This document shows, in pieces, positions 1-5,769 of a stretch of DNA of 11,973 nt. The stretch is from Anaerolineaceae bacterium (GTDB taxonomy: Bacteria; Chloroflexota; Anaerolineae; Anaerolineales; Anaerolineaceae). The stretch covers positions 5,257-17,229 of the forward strand of contig DOEX01000262.1 of NCBI GenBank assembly GCA_003532515.1. The letters are read 5' to 3'. The notes under the pieces were generated by a model. That model saw only the letters and a list, made by a program, of their open reading frames with translations. It searched no databases and was not told the origin of the DNA. The position numbers and the translations under genes were made by a program. Position 1 is the first letter of the stretch. Every line of letters begins with the position of its first letter.

Positions 1-83
1 CCACCTGCGCCTACCAGGGCGATAGTTATTCCTCGTGTTACCTCAGTAAGTTGGTCAATTTCAGCTAAGATTCCAGTTTTCAT
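1..83 (-). CDS. yqeC: YqeC-like selenium-dependent hydroxylase accessory protein (5' end only)
   Basis: Only the first 27 or so codons are inside the window, read on the minus strand from an ATG at 83; the gene runs off the left edge. The visible N-terminus ends in GITIALVGAGG, the beginning of a glycine-rich nucleotide-binding (P-loop) motif. In the YqeC family this VGAGGKT-type motif sits about 20-30 residues from the start, as here. The ATG overlaps the stop of yqeB as ATGA (80-83), so the two are probably translationally coupled. YqeC and YqeB are accessory proteins of selenium-dependent molybdenum hydroxylases; their exact biochemical step is not settled. The identification rests on a short stretch plus the diagnostic neighbour. 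Another P-loop protein cannot be excluded from 27 residues alone. Confidence 0.72.
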   Translation of the reverse strand, partial: MKTGILAEIDQLTEVTRGITIALVGAG

Positions 84-877
84 AACAGGTTTTCAACAAC
101 TTCCAAAACACTGTTGCCGATAATCAAAGCCTTGTCGGAAAAGTGAGTTGCCAGGCTCGGGTCTTTTCGCGGATCAACATCACCGACTTTGGTATGCGCC
201 TTAATCCGCAATCCACTTCTTAGCATCCCCCGCACAGTTCCATCAAACGGAGCCACAATTTCATTACCCCCAACTTCAGCCAACATCTGTCCTTGCCTGA
301 CCAGGTCGCCAATTTCAACAAAAGTCCGGATAATTCCTTCCGTGTGCGAATACAAGACTCGCTCAAGACCAATGCCTTCCACTATTCCCGGGATACCTGT
401 ATCTTGTTCAGCAGAACCTTTCCAAATGATCTTGCCCAGGTTGTCTCCCCGGTTGGTTTCAATGACCACAAGACAGTTCTCATCAGCAATAAAACCCGGA
501 CCCAAGCCAATCAGAGGGAATTTCTCCGCAAATGGATTAGTTTGAAACCGTTTCATCATGCGGGCATCCACAATGGCTCGAAAATCGAAGCGTTCAGCGA
601 TTCTGGATTCAGGGTCGACAATTACAGCAATTTTTCCAGCCAGCAATGCGCTTTCGATTTCTTCATCATTTCCGGCTAACACAGACTGGATTTCTTCCAC
701 CGCGTATTGAGACTCCCAAACAGCTTCTGCGAAGGCGACTTTTCGCCGTACGACCATTGGCTCAGGTAGTTCAGAAATAACCACCTGCCAGCCGTTTCTT
801 CGTAAAACAGCAGCCACACCGCTTGCCAAATCCCCACCACCAAGGATTAGGATTAACCTCTTCTTTTCCATGTTCAT
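80..877 (-). CDS. yqeB: YqeB-family selenium-dependent molybdenum hydroxylase system protein
   Basis: A complete 265-residue protein, the usual length for the YqeB (EF2563) family. Near the N-terminus (residues 8-20) is a hydrophobic strand followed by GGGDLASG, matching the family's Rossmann-like GxGDLA signature. The middle carries IGLGPGF, a second family hallmark, followed by a segment with ETNRGDNLG. The C-terminal third resembles a biotinyl/lipoyl-like barrel (GDLVRQGQMLAEVGG, then APFDGTVRGMLRSG). Family members accompany selenium-dependent molybdenum hydroxylases and are thought to help mature or insert the labile-selenium molybdenum cofactor. That role is family knowledge and is not demonstrated here. 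The next gene, yqeC, overlaps it by four bases. Two starts are possible, ATG 877 and ATG 871. Neither has a clear Shine-Dalgarno site, and a TATAAT lies only six bases upstream of 877, so the mRNA may be leaderless. No hydroxylase gene is in the window. Confidence 0.88.
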   Translation of the reverse strand: MNMEKKRLILILGGGDLASGVAAVLRRNGWQVVISELPEPMVVRRKVAFAEAVWESQYAVEEIQSVLAGNDEEIESALLAGKIAVIVDPESRIAERFDFRAIVDARMMKRFQTNPFAEKFPLIGLGPGFIADENCLVVIETNRGDNLGKIIWKGSAEQDTGIPGIVEGIGLERVLYSHTEGIIRTFVEIGDLVRQGQMLAEVGGNEIVAPFDGTVRGMLRSGLRIKAHTKVGDVDPRKDPSLATHFSDKALIIGNSVLEVVENLL

Positions 878-883
878 GCCGTA

Positions 884-889
884 ATTATA
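884..889 (-). promoter_or_regulatory. Candidate -10 element of the yqeB promoter
   Basis: On the minus strand the sequence reads TATAAT at 889-884, a perfect sigma-70-type -10. No convincing -35 lies 16-18 bases upstream (the 17-base position reads TGCATC). Only six bases separate the hexamer from the ATG at 877, which places the expected transcription start at or next to the start codon. Confidence 0.5.
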
Positions 890-994
890 CAGATGAACTT
901 TCTATTGATGCACACAAAATCAGTCACAAATAATTCTTCAAACTAATACCTGCCATGGAAAGGGTAATTTTCTCAACGAATCCGCAAGTTCGCC

Positions 995-1024
995 TTGACT
1001 TTTGTGTATTTCCGACTATATAAT
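995..1024 (+). promoter_or_regulatory. Sigma-70-type promoter of the GntR-aldolase-DhaLK operon
   Basis: TTGACT at 995-1000 and a perfect TATAAT at 1019-1024 are separated by 18 bases. The predicted transcription start is near 1031, giving a leader of roughly 50 bases before the regulator's ATG at 1083. No other good promoter was seen between here and the terminator at 5293, so the five genes are probably co-transcribed from it. Confidence 0.75.
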
Positions 1025-1030
1025 AAAGAT

Positions 1031-1038
1031 GTCTATAC
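1031..1038 (+). promoter_or_regulatory. HutC-type GntR operator candidate
   Basis: GTCTATAC fits the GT-N-TA-N-AC half-symmetric core typical of HutC-subfamily GntR operators. With flanking bases it is TGTCTATACA, a 10-base palindrome with one mismatched pair. It starts seven bases after the -10 hexamer, at the expected transcription start of the GntR gene itself. Binding there would block transcription, which suggests autorepression of the operon. No second copy was found in the window. Confidence 0.5.
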
Positions 1039-1082
1039 AACCCCATTGATCCAACCCACGCCTCACTCGAGTAAGGAATTTG

Positions 1083-1820
1083 ATGGATAGTCTCAACAAC
1101 CTGACCGGAATTCCTCAATACATTCGAATTCGCGAAGAACTCCGCGGACGTATCCTTTCGGGTGATTTGAGTCGGGGTTCAAAACTTCCTTCTGAAGAAG
1201 AATTATCGACTTCTTACGGCGTCAGCCGAATGACCTTACGGCAGAGTATGTCAGACCTGGTGGACGAGGGTTTGCTCTATCGCAAACATGGTGTCGGCAC
1301 TTTCGTGGCATTGCAACATTTTGCAAGAGATCACAGTTACCTTCAGAATTTTTTCGAAAATTCCCGCCAAAGCGGTCTTTTGGTGGATGAAAAAATTTTG
1401 GAAATGAGTGTGGTGCCAGCGCGCTTCCAGGTTGCCAAAGCACTGGAGCTGGCTGAAGGTGATCAAGTGATCCGATTGAAAACCTTGCGGATCGTTGAGG
1501 GCAATCCGGTCACGATTCACGAGGCATTTTTCTCCTTTGAAAAGTTCTCGGATTTTGTCGAAAATAACATCGAAACCCTCTCTAAAGATTTGCTGGCTTT
1601 TTATGAATCGAAAGGCTTTAAAGTCAGGCGCGGCATCCAGCGACTGGATGCCCGTGCAGCTGAGCCAGAAGTTGCCGTACTCCTGGAAATGGAAATCGGG
1701 GCACCTGTTCTCTATAAAGAACGCACCTTGTATACCGAAGAAGGCATTCCGGTTGAATTTCTCTATTGTCATAACCGGGGTGATCTTTATTCTGTCACTT
1801 TCAATCTTTCAGCTGAATAG
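1083..1820 (+). CDS. GntR-family (HutC subfamily) transcriptional regulator
   Basis: A 245-residue DNA-binding regulator. Residues about 8-75 form the GntR winged helix: IPQYIRIREELRGRI, LPSEEELSTSYGVSRMTLRQ (recognition helix), then the wing with KHGVGTFVA. The remainder, about residues 90-240, looks like a UTRA ligand-binding domain, including LDARAAEPEVAVLLEM and ending in a strand pair followed by the GDLYSVTFNL tail. This places it in the HutC subfamily, whose members usually sense phosphorylated sugars or other small metabolites. The ATG at 1083 is chosen over a TTG three bases upstream because AAGGA at 1073-1077 is well spaced for it. It is the first gene of the aldolase-HAD-DhaL-DhaK run, so it most likely controls that set in response to one of its intermediates. 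The ligand cannot be read from sequence. Confidence 0.9.
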   Translation: MDSLNNLTGIPQYIRIREELRGRILSGDLSRGSKLPSEEELSTSYGVSRMTLRQSMSDLVDEGLLYRKHGVGTFVALQHFARDHSYLQNFFENSRQSGLLVDEKILEMSVVPARFQVAKALELAEGDQVIRLKTLRIVEGNPVTIHEAFFSFEKFSDFVENNIETLSKDLLAFYESKGFKVRRGIQRLDARAAEPEVAVLLEMEIGAPVLYKERTLYTEEGIPVEFLYCHNRGDLYSVTFNLSAE

Positions 1821-1900
1821 CAGGATGTTTAGAAGCACAAGGAGGGTACCAGAGCCAAGTTGAACATAAAAACCACTATAGAAAGGAGAATTTAGAGTAA

Positions 1901-2776
1901 ATGTCAATTGTCAATGCATTAGAAATAACGCGTGAAGCTGCCAAAGGAGGTTATGCCGTTGGGGCTTTCAATATCACCAGTATCAACCAAATGGAAGGGG
2001 TGGTCGAGGCTGCGATCGAAAAGAAAGCACCATTGATCATCCAGGCTTCCGTCACACCGTCACAATTCCTCAAGCCAGAAGTAATCGTGGCTGTATATCG
2101 CACTCTTGCCAACCAGGCACCGATTCCAATCTGTCTCCATCTGGATCACTGCACTGAAGTCGATTACTGCAAGCACCTGGCAGATGTGGGATATACCAAC
2201 CTCATGATCGATGCTTCCAAGCAAGTTTTCGAGGAGAATATTCGTCAAACCAAAGAAGTGGTTGATTACTGCCACGCCCACAGTGACGCTTCAGTAGAAG
2301 GTGAATTGGGCACTGTCAGCGGTGTCGAAGATCAGGTAAAGGTTTCAGAGGATGAAGCTGCGCTGTGCAATCCGGAGCAAGCAGTCAAGTTCGTTGAAAG
2401 AACTGGTGTGGATATTTTCGCGCCTGCCATCGGAACTGCCCATGGCGTCTATAAAACCAAGAACCCTAAAGTCGATTTCGAGCGTATGGCACAGATTAAC
2501 CAGATGCTCAATGCTGACCGGATCAATACACCCCTCGTCGTGCACGGTGGTACTGGTTTATCGGAAGAATATGTCAAGCGACTCCTGGAAGCAGGCGGGG
2601 CAAAATTCAACGTTTCTACCGAGTTGAAGTACACACTAATCGATGCCACCTTCAACTACATTTCAGCCAAACGGGAAGAATACAACCCGGGTAAGGTCGA
2701 TATTGCCGTTCGGGACGCCATTCGCAGCGTAGTTGGTCGTTGGATCGATATGCTGGGCTGTGCTGGAAAAGCATAA
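1901..2776 (+). CDS. Class II (zinc) ketose-bisphosphate aldolase, FbaA/GatY type
   Basis: A complete 291-residue TIM-barrel aldolase that reversibly cleaves a ketose 1,6-bisphosphate (or related ketose phosphate) to DHAP plus an aldehyde. Visible active-site elements are HLDH (His80 to His83, with the catalytic Asp82 and zinc ligand His83), SVEGELG (131-137), GTAHG with zinc ligand His181, VHGGTG with zinc ligand His215, and NVST (237-240), which binds the DHAP phosphate. All catalytic residues are present. Length and motifs fit both fructose-1,6-bisphosphate aldolase and tagatose-bisphosphate aldolase (GatY/KbaY), and the sequence alone does not decide which. The Shine-Dalgarno AGGAG (1884-1888) is about 12 bases from the ATG, somewhat far. 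It follows the GntR gene by 80 bases and precedes the HAD gene by nine. Location with DhaLK suggests a role in making or using DHAP within a dedicated pathway rather than core glycolysis. Confidence 0.88.
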   Translation: MSIVNALEITREAAKGGYAVGAFNITSINQMEGVVEAAIEKKAPLIIQASVTPSQFLKPEVIVAVYRTLANQAPIPICLHLDHCTEVDYCKHLADVGYTNLMIDASKQVFEENIRQTKEVVDYCHAHSDASVEGELGTVSGVEDQVKVSEDEAALCNPEQAVKFVERTGVDIFAPAIGTAHGVYKTKNPKVDFERMAQINQMLNADRINTPLVVHGGTGLSEEYVKRLLEAGGAKFNVSTELKYTLIDATFNYISAKREEYNPGKVDIAVRDAIRSVVGRWIDMLGCAGKA

Positions 2777-2785
2777 GAGGTCCGC

Positions 2786-3541
2786 ATGACTATCAAAGCA
2801 ATATTCTTCGACCAGGATGGTGTCATCATCGACACTGAACGTGATGGGCACCGCGTCTCCTTTAACGACACTTTCAAACATATGGGCTTCGACACAGTCT
2901 GGGATGTTGAGTATTATCACGAACTGCTTCAGATCGGTGGTGGCAAAGAACGCATGTTGCACCATTTCAAGACGCGTGGTTTTGGCGTCGAAATTCCTGA
3001 AGAGGAAGTCCCGGAGTTGATCAAGAAAATGCACCTTTACAAGACTGACCGCTTCATAGAATTAATTGAATCCGGAAGTCTGCCCCTCAGGCCAGGTATC
3101 CACCGCTTTATGAAAGAAGGAGCCGAAGCCGGCTTGACACTGGGTGTTACCACCACCTCAAACGAGCGGGCTGCCCATGCCATTGCCTACAAGATACTAG
3201 AAGACATTCCCTTCAAGTTTGTCCTCGCCGGTGATATTGTCTCCAAAAAGAAACCCGATCCTGCCATTTATCTGCTGGCTATGGAAAAAGCAGGCGTTAA
3301 GGCCGATGAATGCCTGGTTGTCGAAGACTCTCGTAATGGTGTTCTCGCCGCCAAAGCAGCCGGAATGCACGTAGTTGCTACGAGCAACTTCTACACAGAG
3401 CGCGAAGACTTGAGTGATGCGGATCTGATTGTGACTGCCCTGGGAGATCCCGATGGGGAAAAGGGTCGCTTAGTACAAGGAGACCTTCCCGAATACGATG
3501 GTGTCTTGCACATCCACCAGCTAACACGCATGTTCGGATAA
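2786..3541 (+). CDS. CbbY-like HAD-superfamily sugar-phosphate phosphatase
   Basis: A 251-residue HAD hydrolase of the CbbY/beta-phosphoglucomutase-like subfamily, with a helical cap between motifs I and II. Motif I is FFDQDGVIIDTE with nucleophile Asp9 and acid/base Asp11; motif II is TTTSN (122-126); motif III is the KKKPDP lysine near 154-156; motif IV is VVEDSRNG (Glu170, Asp171). The cap stretch GFDTVWDVEYYHELLQIGGGKER and the later NFYTEREDLSDADLIV resemble CbbY, known to dephosphorylate xylulose 1,5-bisphosphate, a misfire product of Rubisco. No Rubisco gene is in the window. In this operon it may remove a phosphate from a ketose bisphosphate or another dead-end product of the aldolase or kinase. 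Its ATG has an AGAGG site in the end of the aldolase gene and starts nine bases after it. The substrate is uncertain; mutase activity is less likely from the CbbY resemblance. Confidence 0.8.
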   Translation: MTIKAIFFDQDGVIIDTERDGHRVSFNDTFKHMGFDTVWDVEYYHELLQIGGGKERMLHHFKTRGFGVEIPEEEVPELIKKMHLYKTDRFIELIESGSLPLRPGIHRFMKEGAEAGLTLGVTTTSNERAAHAIAYKILEDIPFKFVLAGDIVSKKKPDPAIYLLAMEKAGVKADECLVVEDSRNGVLAAKAAGMHVVATSNFYTEREDLSDADLIVTALGDPDGEKGRLVQGDLPEYDGVLHIHQLTRMFG

Positions 3542-3621
3542 CGCTGTGGAAGATCCGGAGGTGCCAAAACGAAGAAAAACAAACGATTTCTTATGTCAGA
3601 TTGAACCGAGGAAATAAATCT

Positions 3622-4245
3622 ATGACCAAAGTTGTTGAATTTGTTGTTAAGTCCATAGCGGACACTGCTCTCAAAAATGAGCAGTATTTTAGCGAACTAG
3701 ACGCTGTCGTAGGTGATGGGGATTTTGGTTATTCCATTGGCCGTGGCTTTGAGAAAGTACTGGAAAATTGGGACAGTATTGACCGCACAATTCCAGGTAA
3801 TTTTTTCAAAGATGTTGCCAAGATTATTATGAGTTCTGTGGGTGGTGTCTCGGGTACGATCTGGGGAACCGCCTTCCTGCGTGCTGGAATGACACTTGGT
3901 ACGAACGAGACAGCCAAAAAAGAAGATATCGTCCCGATTTTACGGGCAGTCGCCGAAGGTATTAAGAAACGCGGGAATTGCGACCTGGGTGATAAAACCT
4001 ATCTTGACACCCTTATCCCCACAACCAACGCAATTGAAGCTGCCATTAACGAAGGTAAATCGGACCTCGAAATACTTGAAATCGCCACCCAGATTTCAGC
4101 TGAGGCTGCTGAAGCAACCCGACCCATGGTGGCCAAACGCGGTCGGGCATCGTACACCGGTGATCGCAGTATAGGCACCCTGGATGCTGGTTCAGTTGCT
4201 CTGGCAACCATGATCAAATCTCTCAGCGAAGCTTGGAGAGCTTAA
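3622..4245 (+). CDS. dhaL: Dihydroxyacetone kinase ADP/ATP-binding subunit DhaL
   Basis: A 207-residue all-helical DhaL/DAK2-type protein that binds the nucleotide and magnesium for phosphorylating dihydroxyacetone held by DhaK. Key elements are LDAVVGDGDFG with putative Mg-binding Asp27, Asp32 and Asp34; SSVGGVSG (71-78); GDKTYLD (123-129); and RGRASYTGDRSIG near the C-terminus. Length is close to the usual ~210 residues. One feature is odd: the normal GDGDHG motif reads GDGDFG, so the His after the last Asp is Phe35. ATG 3622 is chosen over an upstream in-frame TTG at 3601 because GAGGA (3608-3612) lies nine bases before it. DhaL comes before DhaK, the reverse of the E. coli dhaKLM order. 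No DhaM was seen, so the phosphate donor (ATP or an unlinked phosphotransferase protein) is unclear. A related triose or tetrulose kinase is possible. Confidence 0.87.
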   Translation: MTKVVEFVVKSIADTALKNEQYFSELDAVVGDGDFGYSIGRGFEKVLENWDSIDRTIPGNFFKDVAKIIMSSVGGVSGTIWGTAFLRAGMTLGTNETAKKEDIVPILRAVAEGIKKRGNCDLGDKTYLDTLIPTTNAIEAAINEGKSDLEILEIATQISAEAAEATRPMVAKRGRASYTGDRSIGTLDAGSVALATMIKSLSEAWRA

Positions 4246-4272
4246 CTTTTTCATTCAAAAAAGGAGAAAACG

Positions 4273-5268
4273 ATGAAAAAATTTGTAAATGATCCAAAAG
4301 ATTTTGTTCCCGAAATGCTCAAGGGCATCGCCCTTGCCAACCCGGATACACTGCAATATATCCCGGAATATAACTTGATCATGCGTAAAGGCATTCCATT
4401 TGCCAATAAAGTGTCCATTATGCAGGGCTCTGGTTCCGGTCACGAACCTGCCCATGTAATGACCGTTGGTAAAGGCATGCTGGATGCTGCTTGCCCAGGC
4501 AACGTTTTTGCAGCTCCACCCGCTGATTATGTCTATCAAACCACCAAACTGGTTTCTGGTCCAATGGGTGTGCTGCACCTCCTGAACAACTACACCGGCG
4601 ACACCATGTCCTTCGACATGGGGCAGGAATTGGCTGAGATGGATGGCATCGAAGTCGGTAGAGTAGTTATCAATGATGACGTTGCCGTCAAGGACTCCAC
4701 CTGGACCGTCGGTCGCCGTGGTGTGGCAGGCAACTTCTTCGTAATGAAAGCCTGCGGTGCTGCATCTGAAGAAGGCAAGACACTGCAAGAATTGGTTTCC
4801 ATCGGTAATCATGTAGTCGAAGTGACACGCACTATGGGTATGGCACTCACCGGCTGTACCCCACCTGCCAAAGGCAGCCCTATCTTTACCCTGGCTGATG
4901 ATGAAATGGAAATGGGCATCGGCATCCATGGCGAACCTGGACGAAAACGCGTTAAGATCGAACCTGCGAACAAGATCGTGGACGAACTTTTCGAAGCTGT
5001 TGCAGACGATCTGCCCTACCAGGCTGGCGATGAAGTTGCCCTGATGATCAATGGCATGGGCGGCACCCCAATTTCCGAACTCTATCTCCTCTATGGACAT
5101 GCCCACGAAATTGCTGAGAAACGCGGTCTCAAGATCAAACGGAACTACGTTGGTGAGTACTGCACCTCGCTCGAGATGGCAGGCTTCTCTATCACTTTGG
5201 TCAAGCTCGATCCAGAACTGGAACGATTGCTTGCTGCTCCGGCAGAAATTGCCATCAGAGTGTTCTAA
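4273..5268 (+). CDS. dhaK: Dihydroxyacetone kinase substrate-binding subunit DhaK
   Basis: A 331-residue DhaK/DAK1 protein, slightly shorter than the E. coli subunit. It binds dihydroxyacetone covalently as a hemiaminal and positions it for phosphorylation to DHAP. The expected active-site set is complete: SGSGHEPAH with His57, NNYTGD with Asp110, and GIGIHGEPG with His219, which forms the covalent link. NDDVAV and NGMGGT are further conserved segments. The preceding spacer gives a strong site, AAGGAG (4261-4266), six bases before the ATG. It follows dhaL by 27 bases and is the last gene before the terminator. Substrate-binding residues are all canonical, so dihydroxyacetone or a close analogue is the likely substrate. 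Some DhaK homologues act on tetruloses instead, which motifs alone cannot exclude. A 340-codon open frame lies antisense to it and is treated as a shadow. Confidence 0.92.
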   Translation: MKKFVNDPKDFVPEMLKGIALANPDTLQYIPEYNLIMRKGIPFANKVSIMQGSGSGHEPAHVMTVGKGMLDAACPGNVFAAPPADYVYQTTKLVSGPMGVLHLLNNYTGDTMSFDMGQELAEMDGIEVGRVVINDDVAVKDSTWTVGRRGVAGNFFVMKACGAASEEGKTLQELVSIGNHVVEVTRTMGMALTGCTPPAKGSPIFTLADDEMEMGIGIHGEPGRKRVKIEPANKIVDELFEAVADDLPYQAGDEVALMINGMGGTPISELYLLYGHAHEIAEKRGLKIKRNYVGEYCTSLEMAGFSITLVKLDPELERLLAAPAEIAIRVF

Positions 5269-5292
5269 AACATTCATTTAAAGCATCTAATA

Positions 5293-5326
5293 AAAGTTGG
5301 GCTGGAAATTTCAGCCCGACTTTTTT
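5293..5326 (+). terminator. Rho-independent terminator of the GntR-DhaK operon
   Basis: AAAGTTGGGCTG (5293-5304) pairs with CAGCCCGACTTT (5312-5323) over 12 positions with one G-U wobble. The loop has seven bases and a run of six T follows at 5321-5326. It lies 24 bases after the dhaK stop and closes the operon. Confidence 0.9.
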
Positions 5327-5411
5327 ACTCCCAGTGAGAGCAACGTGTTATAACCGAGGAGATAAGTCTTTTGTCTGTATGATGAGAGAAAATAATTACA
5401 CATTATCAACC

Positions 5412-5428
5412 AGGTCAAAACTCGACCT
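5412..5428. promoter_or_regulatory. Small inverted repeat touching the rpmF -35 box
   Basis: AGGTC (5412-5416) and GACCT (5424-5428) form a perfect five-base inverted repeat around seven bases. Its last base is the first base of the -35 hexamer. It could be a protein-binding site, but arms this short may arise by chance. Confidence 0.22.
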
Positions 5429-5456
5429 TGCATTTTCTGCAGTTCTTGGGTAAACT
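5428..5456 (+). promoter_or_regulatory. Promoter of rpmF
   Basis: TTGCAT (5428-5433) and TAAACT (5451-5456) are separated by 17 bases, a good sigma-70-type pair. Transcription would start near 5463 and leave a leader of about 34 bases before the rpmF ATG. The rest of the 5327-5496 gap shows no gene. Confidence 0.6.
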
Positions 5457-5496
5457 AAACAGGTTAATTAATACGAGTGCAAATTAGGAGTGCAAG

Positions 5497-5685
5497 ATGA
5501 CACCATTACCAAAGAGAAAAATTAGCCCCGGACGCCGCGATCGCCGACGTGCGCATGACCATCTGAAAGCCAGCGCCAGCGTGAACTGCCCCAATTGTGG
5601 CGAACCTCGCCTGCCTCATCGTGTCTGCCCCAAGTGCGGATACTATCAGGGTCGTGAGGTTATTACTGTTGACAAACAAGACTAA
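5497..5685 (+). CDS. rpmF: Large ribosomal subunit protein bL32
   Basis: A 62-residue basic protein, the normal size for L32 of the 50S subunit. The N-terminus is rich in Lys and Arg (PKRKISPGRRDRRRAHD), which in the family threads into 23S rRNA. The C-terminal half carries two CxxC pairs, CPNC (residues 32-35) and CPKC (45-48), forming a zinc ribbon, so this is the zinc-binding (C+) form. AGGAG at 5486-5490 is six bases before the ATG. It stands alone between its own promoter and terminator. The usual bacterial neighbour yceD (DUF177) is not upstream here; the preceding gene is dhaK, separated by a strong terminator. Confidence 0.95.
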   Translation: MTPLPKRKISPGRRDRRRAHDHLKASASVNCPNCGEPRLPHRVCPKCGYYQGREVITVDKQD

Positions 5686-5710
5686 TTTGTACTGATACCC
5701 TTCAAAAATT

Positions 5711-5736
5711 AATCCGGGCTTTTCGCCCGGATTTTT
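5711..5736 (+). terminator. Rho-independent terminator of rpmF, possibly bidirectional
   Basis: AATCCGGGC (5711-5719) and GCCCGGATT (5725-5733) form a perfect nine-base stem with a five-base loop, followed by T at 5732-5736. It starts 25 bases after the rpmF stop. Read on the minus strand the same stem is followed by ATTAATTTTT, so it may also stop hflX transcripts arriving from the other side. Confidence 0.88.
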
Positions 5737-5769
5737 ATTTACTTAAAGCCAATCTTCTCAAGCAACATT

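Noticed and set aside
924..1118. A 64-codon minus-strand frame in the yqeB-GntR gap
   Set aside because: It crosses the promoter and start of the GntR gene, has no supporting motif or ribosome-binding site, and is best read as non-coding.
1251..1772. A 173-codon open frame antisense to the GntR gene
   Set aside because: The sense frame has a promoter, ribosome-binding site, winged helix and UTRA domain. The antisense product has no recognisable features.
1495..1863. A 122-codon frame overlapping the end of the GntR gene, or a 12-codon piece of it from ATG 1825
   Set aside because: The composition is that of an out-of-frame reading. The ATG at 1825 has no spaced ribosome-binding site.
1860..1882. 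TTGAAC with TATAGA as a separate promoter for the aldolase gene
   Set aside because: The spacer is only 11 bases, too short for a sigma-70-type promoter.
3561..3617. An 18-codon basic frame beginning with GTG inside GGAGGTG
   Set aside because: The start codon overlaps the Shine-Dalgarno sequence itself, which leaves no spacing, and the frame runs through the true ribosome-binding site of dhaL.
4255..5277. A 340-codon open frame antisense to dhaK
   Set aside because: It exactly shadows dhaK, whose active-site motifs are intact. The antisense translation is rich in His, Phe and Cys, has no family motifs, and would need to run through the operon terminator region. Codon bias explains it.
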